Part shown: piece after piece, positions 8,041 to 16,941 of the stretch
Layout of the letters: each line of letters starts with the position of its first letter
How positions within the stretch are numbered: position 1 is the stretch's first letter
DNA from: CAZXGD01 sp046350455
GTDB taxonomy: Bacteria; Planctomycetota; Phycisphaerae; Phycisphaerales; SM1A02
Reading direction: 5' to 3'
NCBI GenBank assembly: GCA_046350455.1
Contig: JAXMAM010000002.1
Span: 1 to 64,000, forward strand
Length of the DNA stretch: 64,000 bases
Notes under the pieces: model-generated
The model's input: the letters and a program-made list of their open reading frames with translations, nothing else
Databases searched by the model: none
What the model was told of the DNA's origin: nothing
Position numbers and translations under genes: made by a program

Positions 8041-8775
8041 TCAACGCGCGGCCGAGCGCTTCTCCGCCCACTGAGCATACTGCTCAGGCGTGTCAATGCC
8101 GGTGAAGTGCGCCTCTCCCACCGCGCACACGATGGTGTGTCCGTGCTCCAGCACGCGCAGCTGCTCCAGGCTTTCAGTCAGCTCAAGCGGGCTGGGTGGC
8201 AGCGCAACAAACGTCTTCAGGAACTCGCGCCGATAGACGTACAGCCCCACATGCTTGTAGGGCCTTTGCGCGCCTGGCTTGCGGTCGCGGTCATAGGGCA
8301 CCAGGCTGCGGCTGAAGTAGAGGGCGCGCCCATCCACGCCCAGCACCGCCTTCACGATATTGGGATTGGCCGGATCTTCGCCGGGCGCAAACGGCGACAC
8401 CAGCGTGGCCATGGGCGCAGCAGGGTGCTGCTGCAGCGCGCGCACGGTCAGATCCACCAGCGCTGGCTCGATCTGCGGCTCATCTCCCTGGATGTTCACC
8501 ACGATGTCCTCGGTCAGCGTGCGCGCCACCTCTTCGATGCGGCAGGTGCCGTTGGGGTGGTCTGCGCGCGTCATGCGCGCCTCGTAGCCAGCGTCCTGCA
8601 CAGCCTGGGCGATGCGCTGGTCATCGGTGGCCACCAGGATGCGGCCCACCGTCTGGCACTTGCTGGCTTGCTCCAGCACATGCACGATCATGGGCTTTCC
8701 AGTGAGGTTGGCCAACGGCTTGCCCGGAAAGCGCGTGCTGCCGTACCGCGCTGGTATGACCGCCGCGGCGCGCAT
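8041..8775 (-). CDS. kdsB: 3-deoxy-manno-octulosonate cytidylyltransferase (KdsB)
   Basis: A 244-residue cytoplasmic enzyme that activates Kdo with CTP to CMP-Kdo for lipopolysaccharide core synthesis. The N-terminal nucleotide-binding motif PARYGSTRFPGKPL is diagnostic, followed by ILVATDDQRI, NGTCRIEEV and VVNIQGDEPQIEP, all in the order and spacing of KdsB; the length matches. Its ATG overlaps the stop of the upstream TPR gene (TGATG), so the two are co-translated. Presence of KdsB implies a Gram-negative outer membrane with Kdo-containing LPS in this organism. Confidence 0.95.
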   Translation of the reverse strand: MRAAAVIPARYGSTRFPGKPLANLTGKPMIVHVLEQASKCQTVGRILVATDDQRIAQAVQDAGYEARMTRADHPNGTCRIEEVARTLTEDIVVNIQGDEPQIEPALVDLTVRALQQHPAAPMATLVSPFAPGEDPANPNIVKAVLGVDGRALYFSRSLVPYDRDRKPGAQRPYKHVGLYVYRREFLKTFVALPPSPLELTESLEQLRVLEHGHTIVCAVGEAHFTGIDTPEQYAQWAEKRSAAR

Positions 8776-10247
8776 CAGCCCAGTTCGCGGATGAGCTCGT
8801 CCACTTCCTTGCGGCGCTGGCGCACGTCGCGGAAGCCGATGTTCTTGCGCACGATGCCGCTGCAGAGGTCCGCAGCCTCCTTGGCCAGGGCGCTGCTCTT
8901 CTCCAGCCGCGCCAGCTCAAGGAGCGCCATCATCAGGTCGTACTTGATCTCCAGCTCGCGGTCCGCCTGCGTGGCGTCCAGCGCTGCCAGCGCCTCGCGG
9001 TATTCGGCCACGGCTTCAGTGTGCCAGCCAGCCTTGCTGAAGCAGCGCCCCAGCATCCATGCCGCGTGCACCTTGATCTTGGGGTCGTCCTTGGCTGCCT
9101 GGAAGGCGGCCATGGCGTCCTCGTAGTGGCCAAGCTCGTACTCCACGCGGCCCAGGTCGGCCTTCATCTCGCGGTTGGTGGGGTACTTGGTGACGCGTTC
9201 GCGGTAGATCTCGCCTTCCAGTTCCAGAAGGCGCATGCGCGCAGACTCGTATGTCTGCTGCAGGGAAGGGTTGTCCGGCGCCTGTTCCAGCTGCTCGCGC
9301 GCCTGGCGCTCGGCTCGGCGCAGCTGCGAGATGCGCAGGTCATCTGCGTTCTGCTTGAAGCGGTACTCCTGCAGGCGCTGATAGCCCAGCATGAAGACTT
9401 CGATGGACTTGGCCTCATCATCTCCCTGCGCGCGCTTGCGCAGCAGGCCGCCGTAGCGGTTGATGGCCTCTGGAGACATGGGGTTCTCGTCGAAGTCGCG
9501 CTTGGCCTTGTCCAGCGCGATCTCCTCGGAACCGCCAGCGCCGCTGATGCTGTTGGCCGCCTCCAGCTGCTTCTGCTTGTCGGTGTCGCGCACCTGCGCG
9601 CGGAAGGCGCCGGACTGGCCAAAGTTCTGCTGGTATCCGCCTTGCTGGATGGCGCGCGCCGCGGTCAGCTGGCGCAGGCGCTGTTCCAGCGTGGCGTCGG
9701 TGGGGTCCAGTCGCTGCGCCTCTTCGCCACACGCAAACGCCTCGTTCCACGCATCCACGCCGCTGAAGAGATCAATGGCCTGCACCCAGACCTTCTTCTG
9801 GGGCTTCTTCTCCATGGCCTTGCGCAGCATGTTGAGCATCTTGGGCGCCAGCCACTGGCCGAACGACGTCTGGCCAGCCTTGCCTGCCGTCTCCATCAGC
9901 CGCAACGCTGCAGAGACGTTGTTCAGGTCGCGCATCCAGGTGTATTCCGCCACCACCATGGCATGGACCGGACCGCTCCCCTCGATGGCCTTCAGATCCT
10001 TGCCACCTGCTGGCTTCCCATCGCCCTGGAAGAACTGGATGGCAGTCTCGTACATGCCTTGGTGCGCCACCAGGTTGCCGGGATCGAACTTCAGGCCATC
10101 TGCAAAGAGCTTGAGCGCGTACTCATGGTTCCCCGTGCCGGCCACGGTGCGGGCGTGGTCAAAGAACTTCTGCGCCTTGTCTGGCTGCGCCTGGAAGGCT
10201 GCTGCGCCAGTGCTGCCCGACTCGCCTTTTTTCCAACCAAAGATCAC
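8775..10247 (-). CDS. Large tetratricopeptide-repeat protein
   Basis: A 490-residue soluble protein starting with GTG at 10247, supported by a GGAG nine bases upstream. TPR-like helical pairs are visible at the N-terminus (KFFDHARTVAGTGNHEYALKL, residues 25-50) and near the C-terminus (ADLGRVEYELGHYEDAMAAF and HAAWMLGRCFSKAGWHTEAV, about residues 365-425). The middle (210-345) is a charged, helical region rich in Glu, Arg and Gln, probably coiled coil. No signal peptide or membrane segment. It is likely a protein-interaction scaffold; this architecture recurs in Phycisphaerae but has no assigned role. It is coupled to kdsB by a one-base overlap. Confidence 0.8.
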   Translation of the reverse strand: MIFGWKKGESGSTGAAAFQAQPDKAQKFFDHARTVAGTGNHEYALKLFADGLKFDPGNLVAHQGMYETAIQFFQGDGKPAGGKDLKAIEGSGPVHAMVVAEYTWMRDLNNVSAALRLMETAGKAGQTSFGQWLAPKMLNMLRKAMEKKPQKKVWVQAIDLFSGVDAWNEAFACGEEAQRLDPTDATLEQRLRQLTAARAIQQGGYQQNFGQSGAFRAQVRDTDKQKQLEAANSISGAGGSEEIALDKAKRDFDENPMSPEAINRYGGLLRKRAQGDDEAKSIEVFMLGYQRLQEYRFKQNADDLRISQLRRAERQAREQLEQAPDNPSLQQTYESARMRLLELEGEIYRERVTKYPTNREMKADLGRVEYELGHYEDAMAAFQAAKDDPKIKVHAAWMLGRCFSKAGWHTEAVAEYREALAALDATQADRELEIKYDLMMALLELARLEKSSALAKEAADLCSGIVRKNIGFRDVRQRRKEVDELIRELG

Positions 10248-10436
10248 GGTTTGCGCTCCAAAGGACAGAGTCCAGTAGGGTAGCAGTCACCTCGCCGGCT
10301 ACGCCCCACCCAGCACTGCGCTGGTCGAACGGGGACGCACAGTGTACGCGTCCGAGAACGGATACGCACGGCTGTGCCTGCAGGGTTCCACGCTTCCTGT
10401 GTGGAGGGCGGGCTGGTCCGTACGATTCTTCATCCC

Positions 10437-10946
10437 ATGCGCCCTGTTCGGCACTATCCAGACCCCGTCTTGCGTCAGAAGGCCAAGCCAGTGGAAGTGG
10501 TGGACGACACCATCCGCGCCCTGGTGAAGGACATGTTTGAAACCATGCGTCTGGAGGACGGCGCTGGCCTGGCTGCGCCGCAGGTGGGCGTGCCGCTGCG
10601 CATTTTCGTCACGGGCTCACCCGACCGCGGTGTGCCCAGCAAGGCCTACATCAACCCTGTGTTTGTGGACCTGCAGGGTGACCTGGAGTCTGGCGAAGAG
10701 GGCTGCCTGAGCTTGCCTGAGATCCGTGGAAACGTGCGCCGCCCCAAGCAGGCCACCATCCGCGCGCTGGATGAGCAGGGCAACCCATTTGAAGAGACCA
10801 GCGACCAGTTTGCTGCCCGCGTCTGGCAGCATGAGACCGACCATCTGGATGGCATCCTGATCATTGACAAGATGTCGCCGTTGGACCGCCTGCGGGTGCG
10901 CAAGGCCCTGAAGGCGCTGAAGCGCGCCGCAGAAGACGAGGAATGA
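10437..10946 (+). CDS. def: Peptide deformylase
   Basis: A 169-residue metalloenzyme that removes the formyl group from the N-terminal methionine of new proteins. All three signature motifs are present: GAGLAAPQVG (residues 42-51), EEGCLSLP with metal ligand Cys90, and HETDHLDG with ligands His132 and His136 and catalytic Glu133. The ATG at 10437 gives the standard N-terminus (MRPVRHYPDPVLRQ); an in-frame start at 10374 would add 21 residues without similarity. It is followed after four bases by fmt, the classical def-fmt pair. Confidence 0.96.
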   Translation: MRPVRHYPDPVLRQKAKPVEVVDDTIRALVKDMFETMRLEDGAGLAAPQVGVPLRIFVTGSPDRGVPSKAYINPVFVDLQGDLESGEEGCLSLPEIRGNVRRPKQATIRALDEQGNPFEETSDQFAARVWQHETDHLDGILIIDKMSPLDRLRVRKALKALKRAAEDEE

Positions 10947-10950
10947 TCCG

Positions 10951-11967
10951 TTGAGCACGCCCGCCACCCAGCTGCCGCGCGTGGTGTTCTTTGGCTCTGG
11001 GGAGTTTGGCGTGCCGGTGCTGCAGGCTCTCCACGCTGCGGGCGCTGTGGCGCTGGTGGTCAGCCAGCCAGATAAGCCAGCAGGGCGGGGCAGCGCACTC
11101 ACGCCCACGCCAGTCAGCGCGTGGGCTCTGGCGCACGGCCTGCCGCTGCTGCGTCCAGAAGACTGCAACGCGCCAGAGGCGTGCGCGGCCATCCGCAGCG
11201 CTGCGGCTCACGGGGCGGGCAGCGCCAGCGCGGCTGGCAGCGGGCTGCCATACGTGGTGATCGCCTATGGGCAGAAGATGGGCCCCGCGCTGCTAGAGGG
11301 CGTGTTTGCCATCAACCTGCATGGCAGCCTGCTGCCGCGGTGGCGCGGCGCTGCGCCCTACCAGCGCGCCATCATGGCCGGCGACACTGAAGCGGGCGTG
11401 ACGGTCATCCAGGTGGCCGAGCGCATGGACGCCGGGCTCATGTACGCCAAGGCAGCGCTGCCGATTGGCCCCGCCATGACCGCGTCTGAGCTGCACGATG
11501 CGCTCAGCGCGCTGGGCACCGCCACCATGCTGCCTGTGCTGCAGGAATGGCGTGCATCTGGCGGCGCGCGGCCTGTGGGCCAGCCGCAGGATGAAAGCCT
11601 GGCCACCCGCGCGCGCAAGCTGAGCCGGGCGGATGCGTGGGTGGACTTGACACAGACAGCCGATGCAGTGCGCGCCACCATCAACGGCCTCAGCCCGTGG
11701 CCTGGGTGCGCAGTGCAGGTGGGCGGACAGCCGCTCAAGGTGCTGCGCGCGCGCGTGGCAGCGGCCGGAACGCAGGCGCAGGGCGCAGCGCCACCCCCAG
11801 GCACGCTGCTGCCAGACCACACGGTGGCGTGCGGCCGCGGGGCGGTGGCGTTCCTGGATGTGCAGCCTGCTGGTGGAAAGACCATGCCCTTTGCAGACTG
11901 GCTGCGAGGCCGCCGCGTGGCTCCAGGCGCCATGGTGGAGAGCCACCCGCCTCAATCCGGCGCGTGA
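10951..11967 (+). CDS. fmt: Methionyl-tRNA formyltransferase
   Basis: A 338-residue enzyme that formylates initiator Met-tRNA with 10-formyl-tetrahydrofolate. The start is TTG at 10951, four bases after def; no ATG fits. The N-terminal domain contains VVFFGSGEFGVPVL, the catalytic INLHGSLLPRWRGAAP segment (Asn and His) and AERMDAGLM (catalytic Asp). The C-terminal OB-like domain begins near residue 225 (RKLSRADAWVDLTQTADAV). An Ala/Gly/Ser-rich insertion at about residues 88-98 (HGAGSASAAGSG) precedes the AYGQKM motif. It forms an operon with def and probably queA, which starts five bases after the stop. Confidence 0.95.
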   Translation: MSTPATQLPRVVFFGSGEFGVPVLQALHAAGAVALVVSQPDKPAGRGSALTPTPVSAWALAHGLPLLRPEDCNAPEACAAIRSAAAHGAGSASAAGSGLPYVVIAYGQKMGPALLEGVFAINLHGSLLPRWRGAAPYQRAIMAGDTEAGVTVIQVAERMDAGLMYAKAALPIGPAMTASELHDALSALGTATMLPVLQEWRASGGARPVGQPQDESLATRARKLSRADAWVDLTQTADAVRATINGLSPWPGCAVQVGGQPLKVLRARVAAAGTQAQGAAPPPGTLLPDHTVACGRGAVAFLDVQPAGGKTMPFADWLRGRRVAPGAMVESHPPQSGA

Positions 11968-11971
11968 CACC

Positions 11972-13129
<1,158 letters not shown>

Positions 13130-13168
13130 CCGCCCCAGCCCCAGCCAGTCCGTCTAGCCTGTCGCGCC

Positions 13169-14551
13169 ATGCTGGGCCACCTGGTGCAAGTGGAAGTCGA
13201 GGAGCTCATCGCGCAACGCGACTGGGCTGGACTTCGCGAAGTGCTGGAAGGCCTGGCAGACCCCGATGTGGCCGACATCATCGTGGACTTGCCTGCTGCG
13301 GACGAGGGCATCATCTTCCGCCTGCTGCCCAAGGACCGCGCAGGCAACGTCTTCTCGTACCTGCCGGTGGAGCAGCAGGCAGAGCTGGTCAGCAGCCTGA
13401 GCAGCGACCAGACGCGCGACTTGCTGGACGCCATGACGCCGGATGACCGCGTGCATCTGCTGGACGACCTTCCAGCAGAGGTCACGCGCCGCCTGCTGGA
13501 CAGCATGAGCCCACAGGCGCGCGCCACCACCCGCCAGCTGCTGAACTACCCGGCCGACACCGCAGGCCACGTGATGACGCCCGAGTACGTGGCGCTCCGC
13601 CCGGGCATGACAGCCGCCGAGGCGCTGGAGACCATCCGCCGCTCCACCCGCCGCGCGGAGACGCTCAGCGTGCTCTACGTGGTGGGCGACTCTGGCCACC
13701 TGGAGTTCGACATGCGGCTGGCCACGCTGGTGAAGGCGGACCCCAACACGCTGGTGGGGGACCTGCAGGTGAATCCGCTGGTCACTATTCCAGCGCGCAC
13801 CAGCCTTTCGGAGGTGGTGCAGCTCTTCAAGAAGTACGACCGCGTGGCCCTGCCTGTGGTGGACGACGCTGGCCAGATGCTGGGCATCATCACGGTGGAC
13901 GATGCGCTGGACATCTCGCAGGAAGAGGACACCGAGACTGCGCAGAAGATGGGTGGCCTGGAAGCCATTGACACGCCCTATGCGCGCACGCCATTCACAG
14001 TGCTGCTGCGCAAGCGCGGCGTGTGGCTGTCGGTCCTGTTTCTGGGCGAGATGCTCACCGCCACCGCCATGAGCCACTTTGAGCACGAGATCCAGGCTGC
14101 GGTGGTGCTTGCGCTCTTCATCCCGCTGGTCATCAGCAGCGGCGGAAACTCTGGCTCGCAGGCGGCCACGCTCATCGTGCGTTCGCTGGCGCTGGCGGAA
14201 CTGGAGCTGCGAGACTGGTGGCGCGTGCTCTTCCGCGAGCTGGGCTCTGGCCTGCTCCTGGGTGGGTGGCTGGGCGCCATTGGCTTTGCGCGCGTGCTGC
14301 TGTGGCAGTATTTCGGCTGGAACGACTTTGGTGATCACGCCTTCAAGGTGGCCATCACCGTGTGGATCAGCCTGATTGGCGTGGTCTGCGTGGGCACCAT
14401 CGCTGGCAGCATGCTTCCATTCCTGCTGCGCCGCGCCAAGCTGGACCCTGCCACCAGTTCAGCCCCGTTCGTGGCCACGCTGGTGGACGTGGCAGGCCTC
14501 ATCATCTACTTCTCCGTGGCGGCCATCATCCTCCGCGGCGCGCTGCTCTGA
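13169..14551 (+). CDS. mgtE: Magnesium transporter MgtE
   Basis: A 460-residue inner-membrane Mg2+ channel. The N-terminal superhelical MgtE_N domain covers about residues 10-130, with the repeated acidic helices seen in the family (LADPDVADIIVDLPAADEG). A CBS pair spans about 135-255 (HVMTPEYVALRPGMTAAEAL; ALPVVDDAGQMLGIITVDDA), which senses intracellular Mg2+. The membrane domain (about 280-460) has five helices including SGGNSGSQAATLIVRSLALAE, the conserved pore-helix region. It ends with VDVAGLIIYFSVA as in typical MgtE. It is 39 bases downstream of queA and may be co-transcribed with it. No M-box riboswitch fits in that gap. Confidence 0.95.
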   Translation: MLGHLVQVEVEELIAQRDWAGLREVLEGLADPDVADIIVDLPAADEGIIFRLLPKDRAGNVFSYLPVEQQAELVSSLSSDQTRDLLDAMTPDDRVHLLDDLPAEVTRRLLDSMSPQARATTRQLLNYPADTAGHVMTPEYVALRPGMTAAEALETIRRSTRRAETLSVLYVVGDSGHLEFDMRLATLVKADPNTLVGDLQVNPLVTIPARTSLSEVVQLFKKYDRVALPVVDDAGQMLGIITVDDALDISQEEDTETAQKMGGLEAIDTPYARTPFTVLLRKRGVWLSVLFLGEMLTATAMSHFEHEIQAAVVLALFIPLVISSGGNSGSQAATLIVRSLALAELELRDWWRVLFRELGSGLLLGGWLGAIGFARVLLWQYFGWNDFGDHAFKVAITVWISLIGVVCVGTIAGSMLPFLLRRAKLDPATSSAPFVATLVDVAGLIIYFSVAAIILRGALL

Positions 14552-14576
14552 TCTGGCGGAGCGAGCGCCTGCACTT

Positions 14577-15731
14577 TCAGGGCGTGCCGCTGTTCGGGCG
14601 GTCCAGCTGCAGCAGCAGCTGGCGCGCGTCGCGTGCGGCCAGCGTGCCCGGCTGGGTGTCCAGGATGGTGGTCAGCAGGGTGCGCGCCACGGCCGTGTCG
14701 CCTGCCACCATGGCCTTGCGTGCGTCTGCCAGCTGCGCCTGCGTGCCCTGGCTCCACGTGAACCACTGCTCCATGGAGGTGGCCGAGGTGTTGGATGTGG
14801 TTCCAGCGCAGCGCGGTCCCAGCAGGTCGCTCTTCTCGCCTGCCACCGCCAGCACCACTGCGTTGGCCCGAGCCTGGCCTGCGTGCGCACGGGCTGACTG
14901 TGGATCCTTGGCAGCCGTGGCGGCGTCCAGCGCTGGGTCAAAGTCCACCCAGCCGAAGCCTTCGAGCCATGCGCGAGCCCAGCGCACCGTCTGCCGGTCC
15001 TGGTAGGGCAGCGCCGCGCCAGCTGGCAGCGTGGTGGCGGTCACCAGACGCGTGGGTATGCCGGTGGCGCGGCAGAGCGCTGCAAAGAGCACGGTCAGGT
15101 CGTCGGCTGTGCCAGCGTGCGCGGCCAGCGCCTGGGCGGCACGACCTTCGCTCTCCCCAGGCTGCAGCGCCACAGTGCTCGCCACCAGCGCGTGGATGGC
15201 CATGGCGCGCTGTGCGTCGTCCGGATGCTTCTGGCGGAGGTCCGCTGCCAGGCCTGCGATGCCAGGATCCGCGAGCTGGAACGCAGCGCCGTCCTTCAGG
15301 CACTCCTCGCGGGTGCCAATGGACAGCGGCTCCACAGCCCGCCTGGGTCCCAGCAGATCCACCTTGGCAGGACCGCCCAGAGAAACCACTGCGCTGAAGC
15401 CGATGTCCACAGATCCGTTGGGTGGGAGCGAGCGCACGTTGACGCGCTTCACGCGGTTGCCGGCGTTGTCCGTGCGGTTGGCGATCTGCACTGGTACCGG
15501 GTGCTCCACCAGATAGTCCGCCAGCTGCTGCACGCTGTCGTTGGACGGGTTGGGCACGTAGATGGCCAGGTTGGTCAGCGGCTCAGTGACTGTGTTGGTC
15601 ACGCGCTGGTGGCAGACCAGCTCGTACTGCGGGCGGAGCGGCGCCTGCGTTGCCGGGGCAGAAGGCGCAGCCTGGGCAGGAGGCGCAGTCTGGGCGAGCA
15701 GGGTGGCAAGCAGCGCGGCGGCAGGGAGCAT
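14577..15731 (-). CDS. Transglutaminase-like protein lacking catalytic residues
   Basis: A 384-residue exported protein. A signal peptide (LPAAALLATLLAQTAPPAQA) is followed by a beta-rich N-terminal domain (residues 34-125) and a transglutaminase-like core (about 150-270) containing TADDLTVLFAALCRATGIPTR and RAWLEGFGWVDFDPA. In active members the core has Gly-x-Cys-x-Asp and His-Ala-Trp; here the Cys position is Ala209 and the His position is Arg253, while the Asp of FDP (265) remains. The protein should therefore not act as a thiol peptidase or transglutaminase. A C-terminal helical tail follows. It lies convergent to mgtE and 16 bases upstream of the RND adaptor stop, so it may precede nothing in the efflux operon. 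Role unknown; a binding or scaffolding function is inferred. Confidence 0.8.
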   Translation of the reverse strand: MLPAAALLATLLAQTAPPAQAAPSAPATQAPLRPQYELVCHQRVTNTVTEPLTNLAIYVPNPSNDSVQQLADYLVEHPVPVQIANRTDNAGNRVKRVNVRSLPPNGSVDIGFSAVVSLGGPAKVDLLGPRRAVEPLSIGTREECLKDGAAFQLADPGIAGLAADLRQKHPDDAQRAMAIHALVASTVALQPGESEGRAAQALAAHAGTADDLTVLFAALCRATGIPTRLVTATTLPAGAALPYQDRQTVRWARAWLEGFGWVDFDPALDAATAAKDPQSARAHAGQARANAVVLAVAGEKSDLLGPRCAGTTSNTSATSMEQWFTWSQGTQAQLADARKAMVAGDTAVARTLLTTILDTQPGTLAARDARQLLLQLDRPNSGTP

Positions 15732-15747
15732 GCCACGATTGTAGGAA

Positions 15748-16941
15748 TCACGGCTTGGCGCGTGGAACGGGCTGCACAGGTGTTCCGTCGGGCAGCTGCT
15801 TGCTCAGATTGACCACCACGCCTGCGCCGGGCGGCACGCCATCCAGGATCTCCACCATCAGGCCAGAGTCGCGGCCCAAAGTGACAGGCACATAGCGCAG
15901 CGTCTGGCCTTCATCCACCACAGCCACGCACTGCTTGCCTTCCCGGATGACCAGGGCTTCGCCCGGGACCATGGCCACATGGCTGGAGCGCGGCAAGGTG
16001 AGCGAGGCCTCGGCAAACATGCCCGGGAGCAGCAGCTGCTGGTCGTTGTCTATGAATCCCTCCACCAGGCGGGTGCGGGTGGTGCCGCTCAGGGCGGGGG
16101 CGGTGCGCTCCAGCTGCGTCTTGAAGACCTGGCCCGGCAGCTCGCGCACGGTGATCTCCATGGGCACGCCCTGCTTGGCCACCGCAGCCAGCGACTGCGG
16201 TACATCCACAAACGCGCGGATTCTGCTGCGGTTGGTCACGCGGAACACAGGGCGGATGTTGTCGGTGCGGTCCGCCACCACCAGCGCGCCAGCGTCCAGG
16301 TTGCGCTCGGTGATCTCGCCATCGAAGGGCGCCACCATGCGCGCCAGCAGCTTTTGCGCAGCCAGCCGGCGGCCGTCCGCCTCGGCTGCGGCCAGGTCGG
16401 CCTGCGCTGCCGCCAGGCTGGCGGAGTCGCTCTTCTCGTTGGCTGCGGCTTCGTCAATGGCCTGCTGGCTGATGGCGCGCGCATCGCCCACGCTGCGCAG
16501 GCGCGCCAGCGTGGCCTTGGCCAGGTCAAGCCGTGCCTGCGCCAGATCAATCTTGGCATGCGCCACCAGCACAGCGGACTGGTTCTGCTCGATCTGCCGG
16601 TCCAGGATGGGCGTCTGGATCTCCACCAGCACCTGGCCGGCCTTCACTGCGTCGCCCAGATCTGCCTGCAGCGGTCCCAGATAGCCGCCCACCTGCGCGT
16701 ACAGCGCAGTCTGCTCCAGCGCATCCAGGCGGCAGGGCAGCACCACCTTCACGGTCTGCGGCGCTGGCGCGGCTTCCACCACGGTCACGCGGGGTGCGCG
16801 CGCCTCTTCAGCCGCGGCGGTCTCTGCCAGCGCCTGGCGGCGGGCCAGCGCAGGCCACACGCCAAGCACCAGCACGGCCGCCACCACGACAGCCAGCAGC
16901 GTTCCCAGGGTGAGCGGCACAGACTTTGAACGCAGGCTCAT
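15748..16941 (-). CDS. RND efflux periplasmic adaptor (MFP) subunit
   Basis: A 397-residue adaptor joining an inner-membrane RND pump to an outer-membrane channel. The true start is the ATG at 16941, overlapping the permease stop as ATGA. An N-terminal membrane anchor (about residues 8-33) is followed by the first half of the lipoyl domain (ALYAQVGGYLGPLQADLGDAVKAGQVL), a long alpha-hairpin (about 125-205, Ala/Gln/Asp-rich coiled coil), the second lipoyl half (MVAPFDGEITERNLDAGALV), a beta-barrel and the membrane-proximal domain (ALVIREGKQCVAVV). It is the distal gene of a two-gene unit with the permease; the channel partner, nodT-like, is on the opposite strand with tetR. Confidence 0.9.
   Translation of the reverse strand: MSLRSKSVPLTLGTLLAVVVAAVLVLGVWPALARRQALAETAAAEEARAPRVTVVEAAPAPQTVKVVLPCRLDALEQTALYAQVGGYLGPLQADLGDAVKAGQVLVEIQTPILDRQIEQNQSAVLVAHAKIDLAQARLDLAKATLARLRSVGDARAISQQAIDEAAANEKSDSASLAAAQADLAAAEADGRRLAAQKLLARMVAPFDGEITERNLDAGALVVADRTDNIRPVFRVTNRSRIRAFVDVPQSLAAVAKQGVPMEITVRELPGQVFKTQLERTAPALSGTTRTRLVEGFIDNDQQLLLPGMFAEASLTLPRSSHVAMVPGEALVIREGKQCVAVVDEGQTLRYVPVTLGRDSGLMVEILDGVPPGAGVVVNLSKQLPDGTPVQPVPRAKP

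Noticed and set aside
10374..10436. N-terminal extension of peptide deformylase from the upstream in-frame start
   Set aside because: The extra 21 residues lack similarity to the family and the ATG at 10437 gives the canonical N-terminus.
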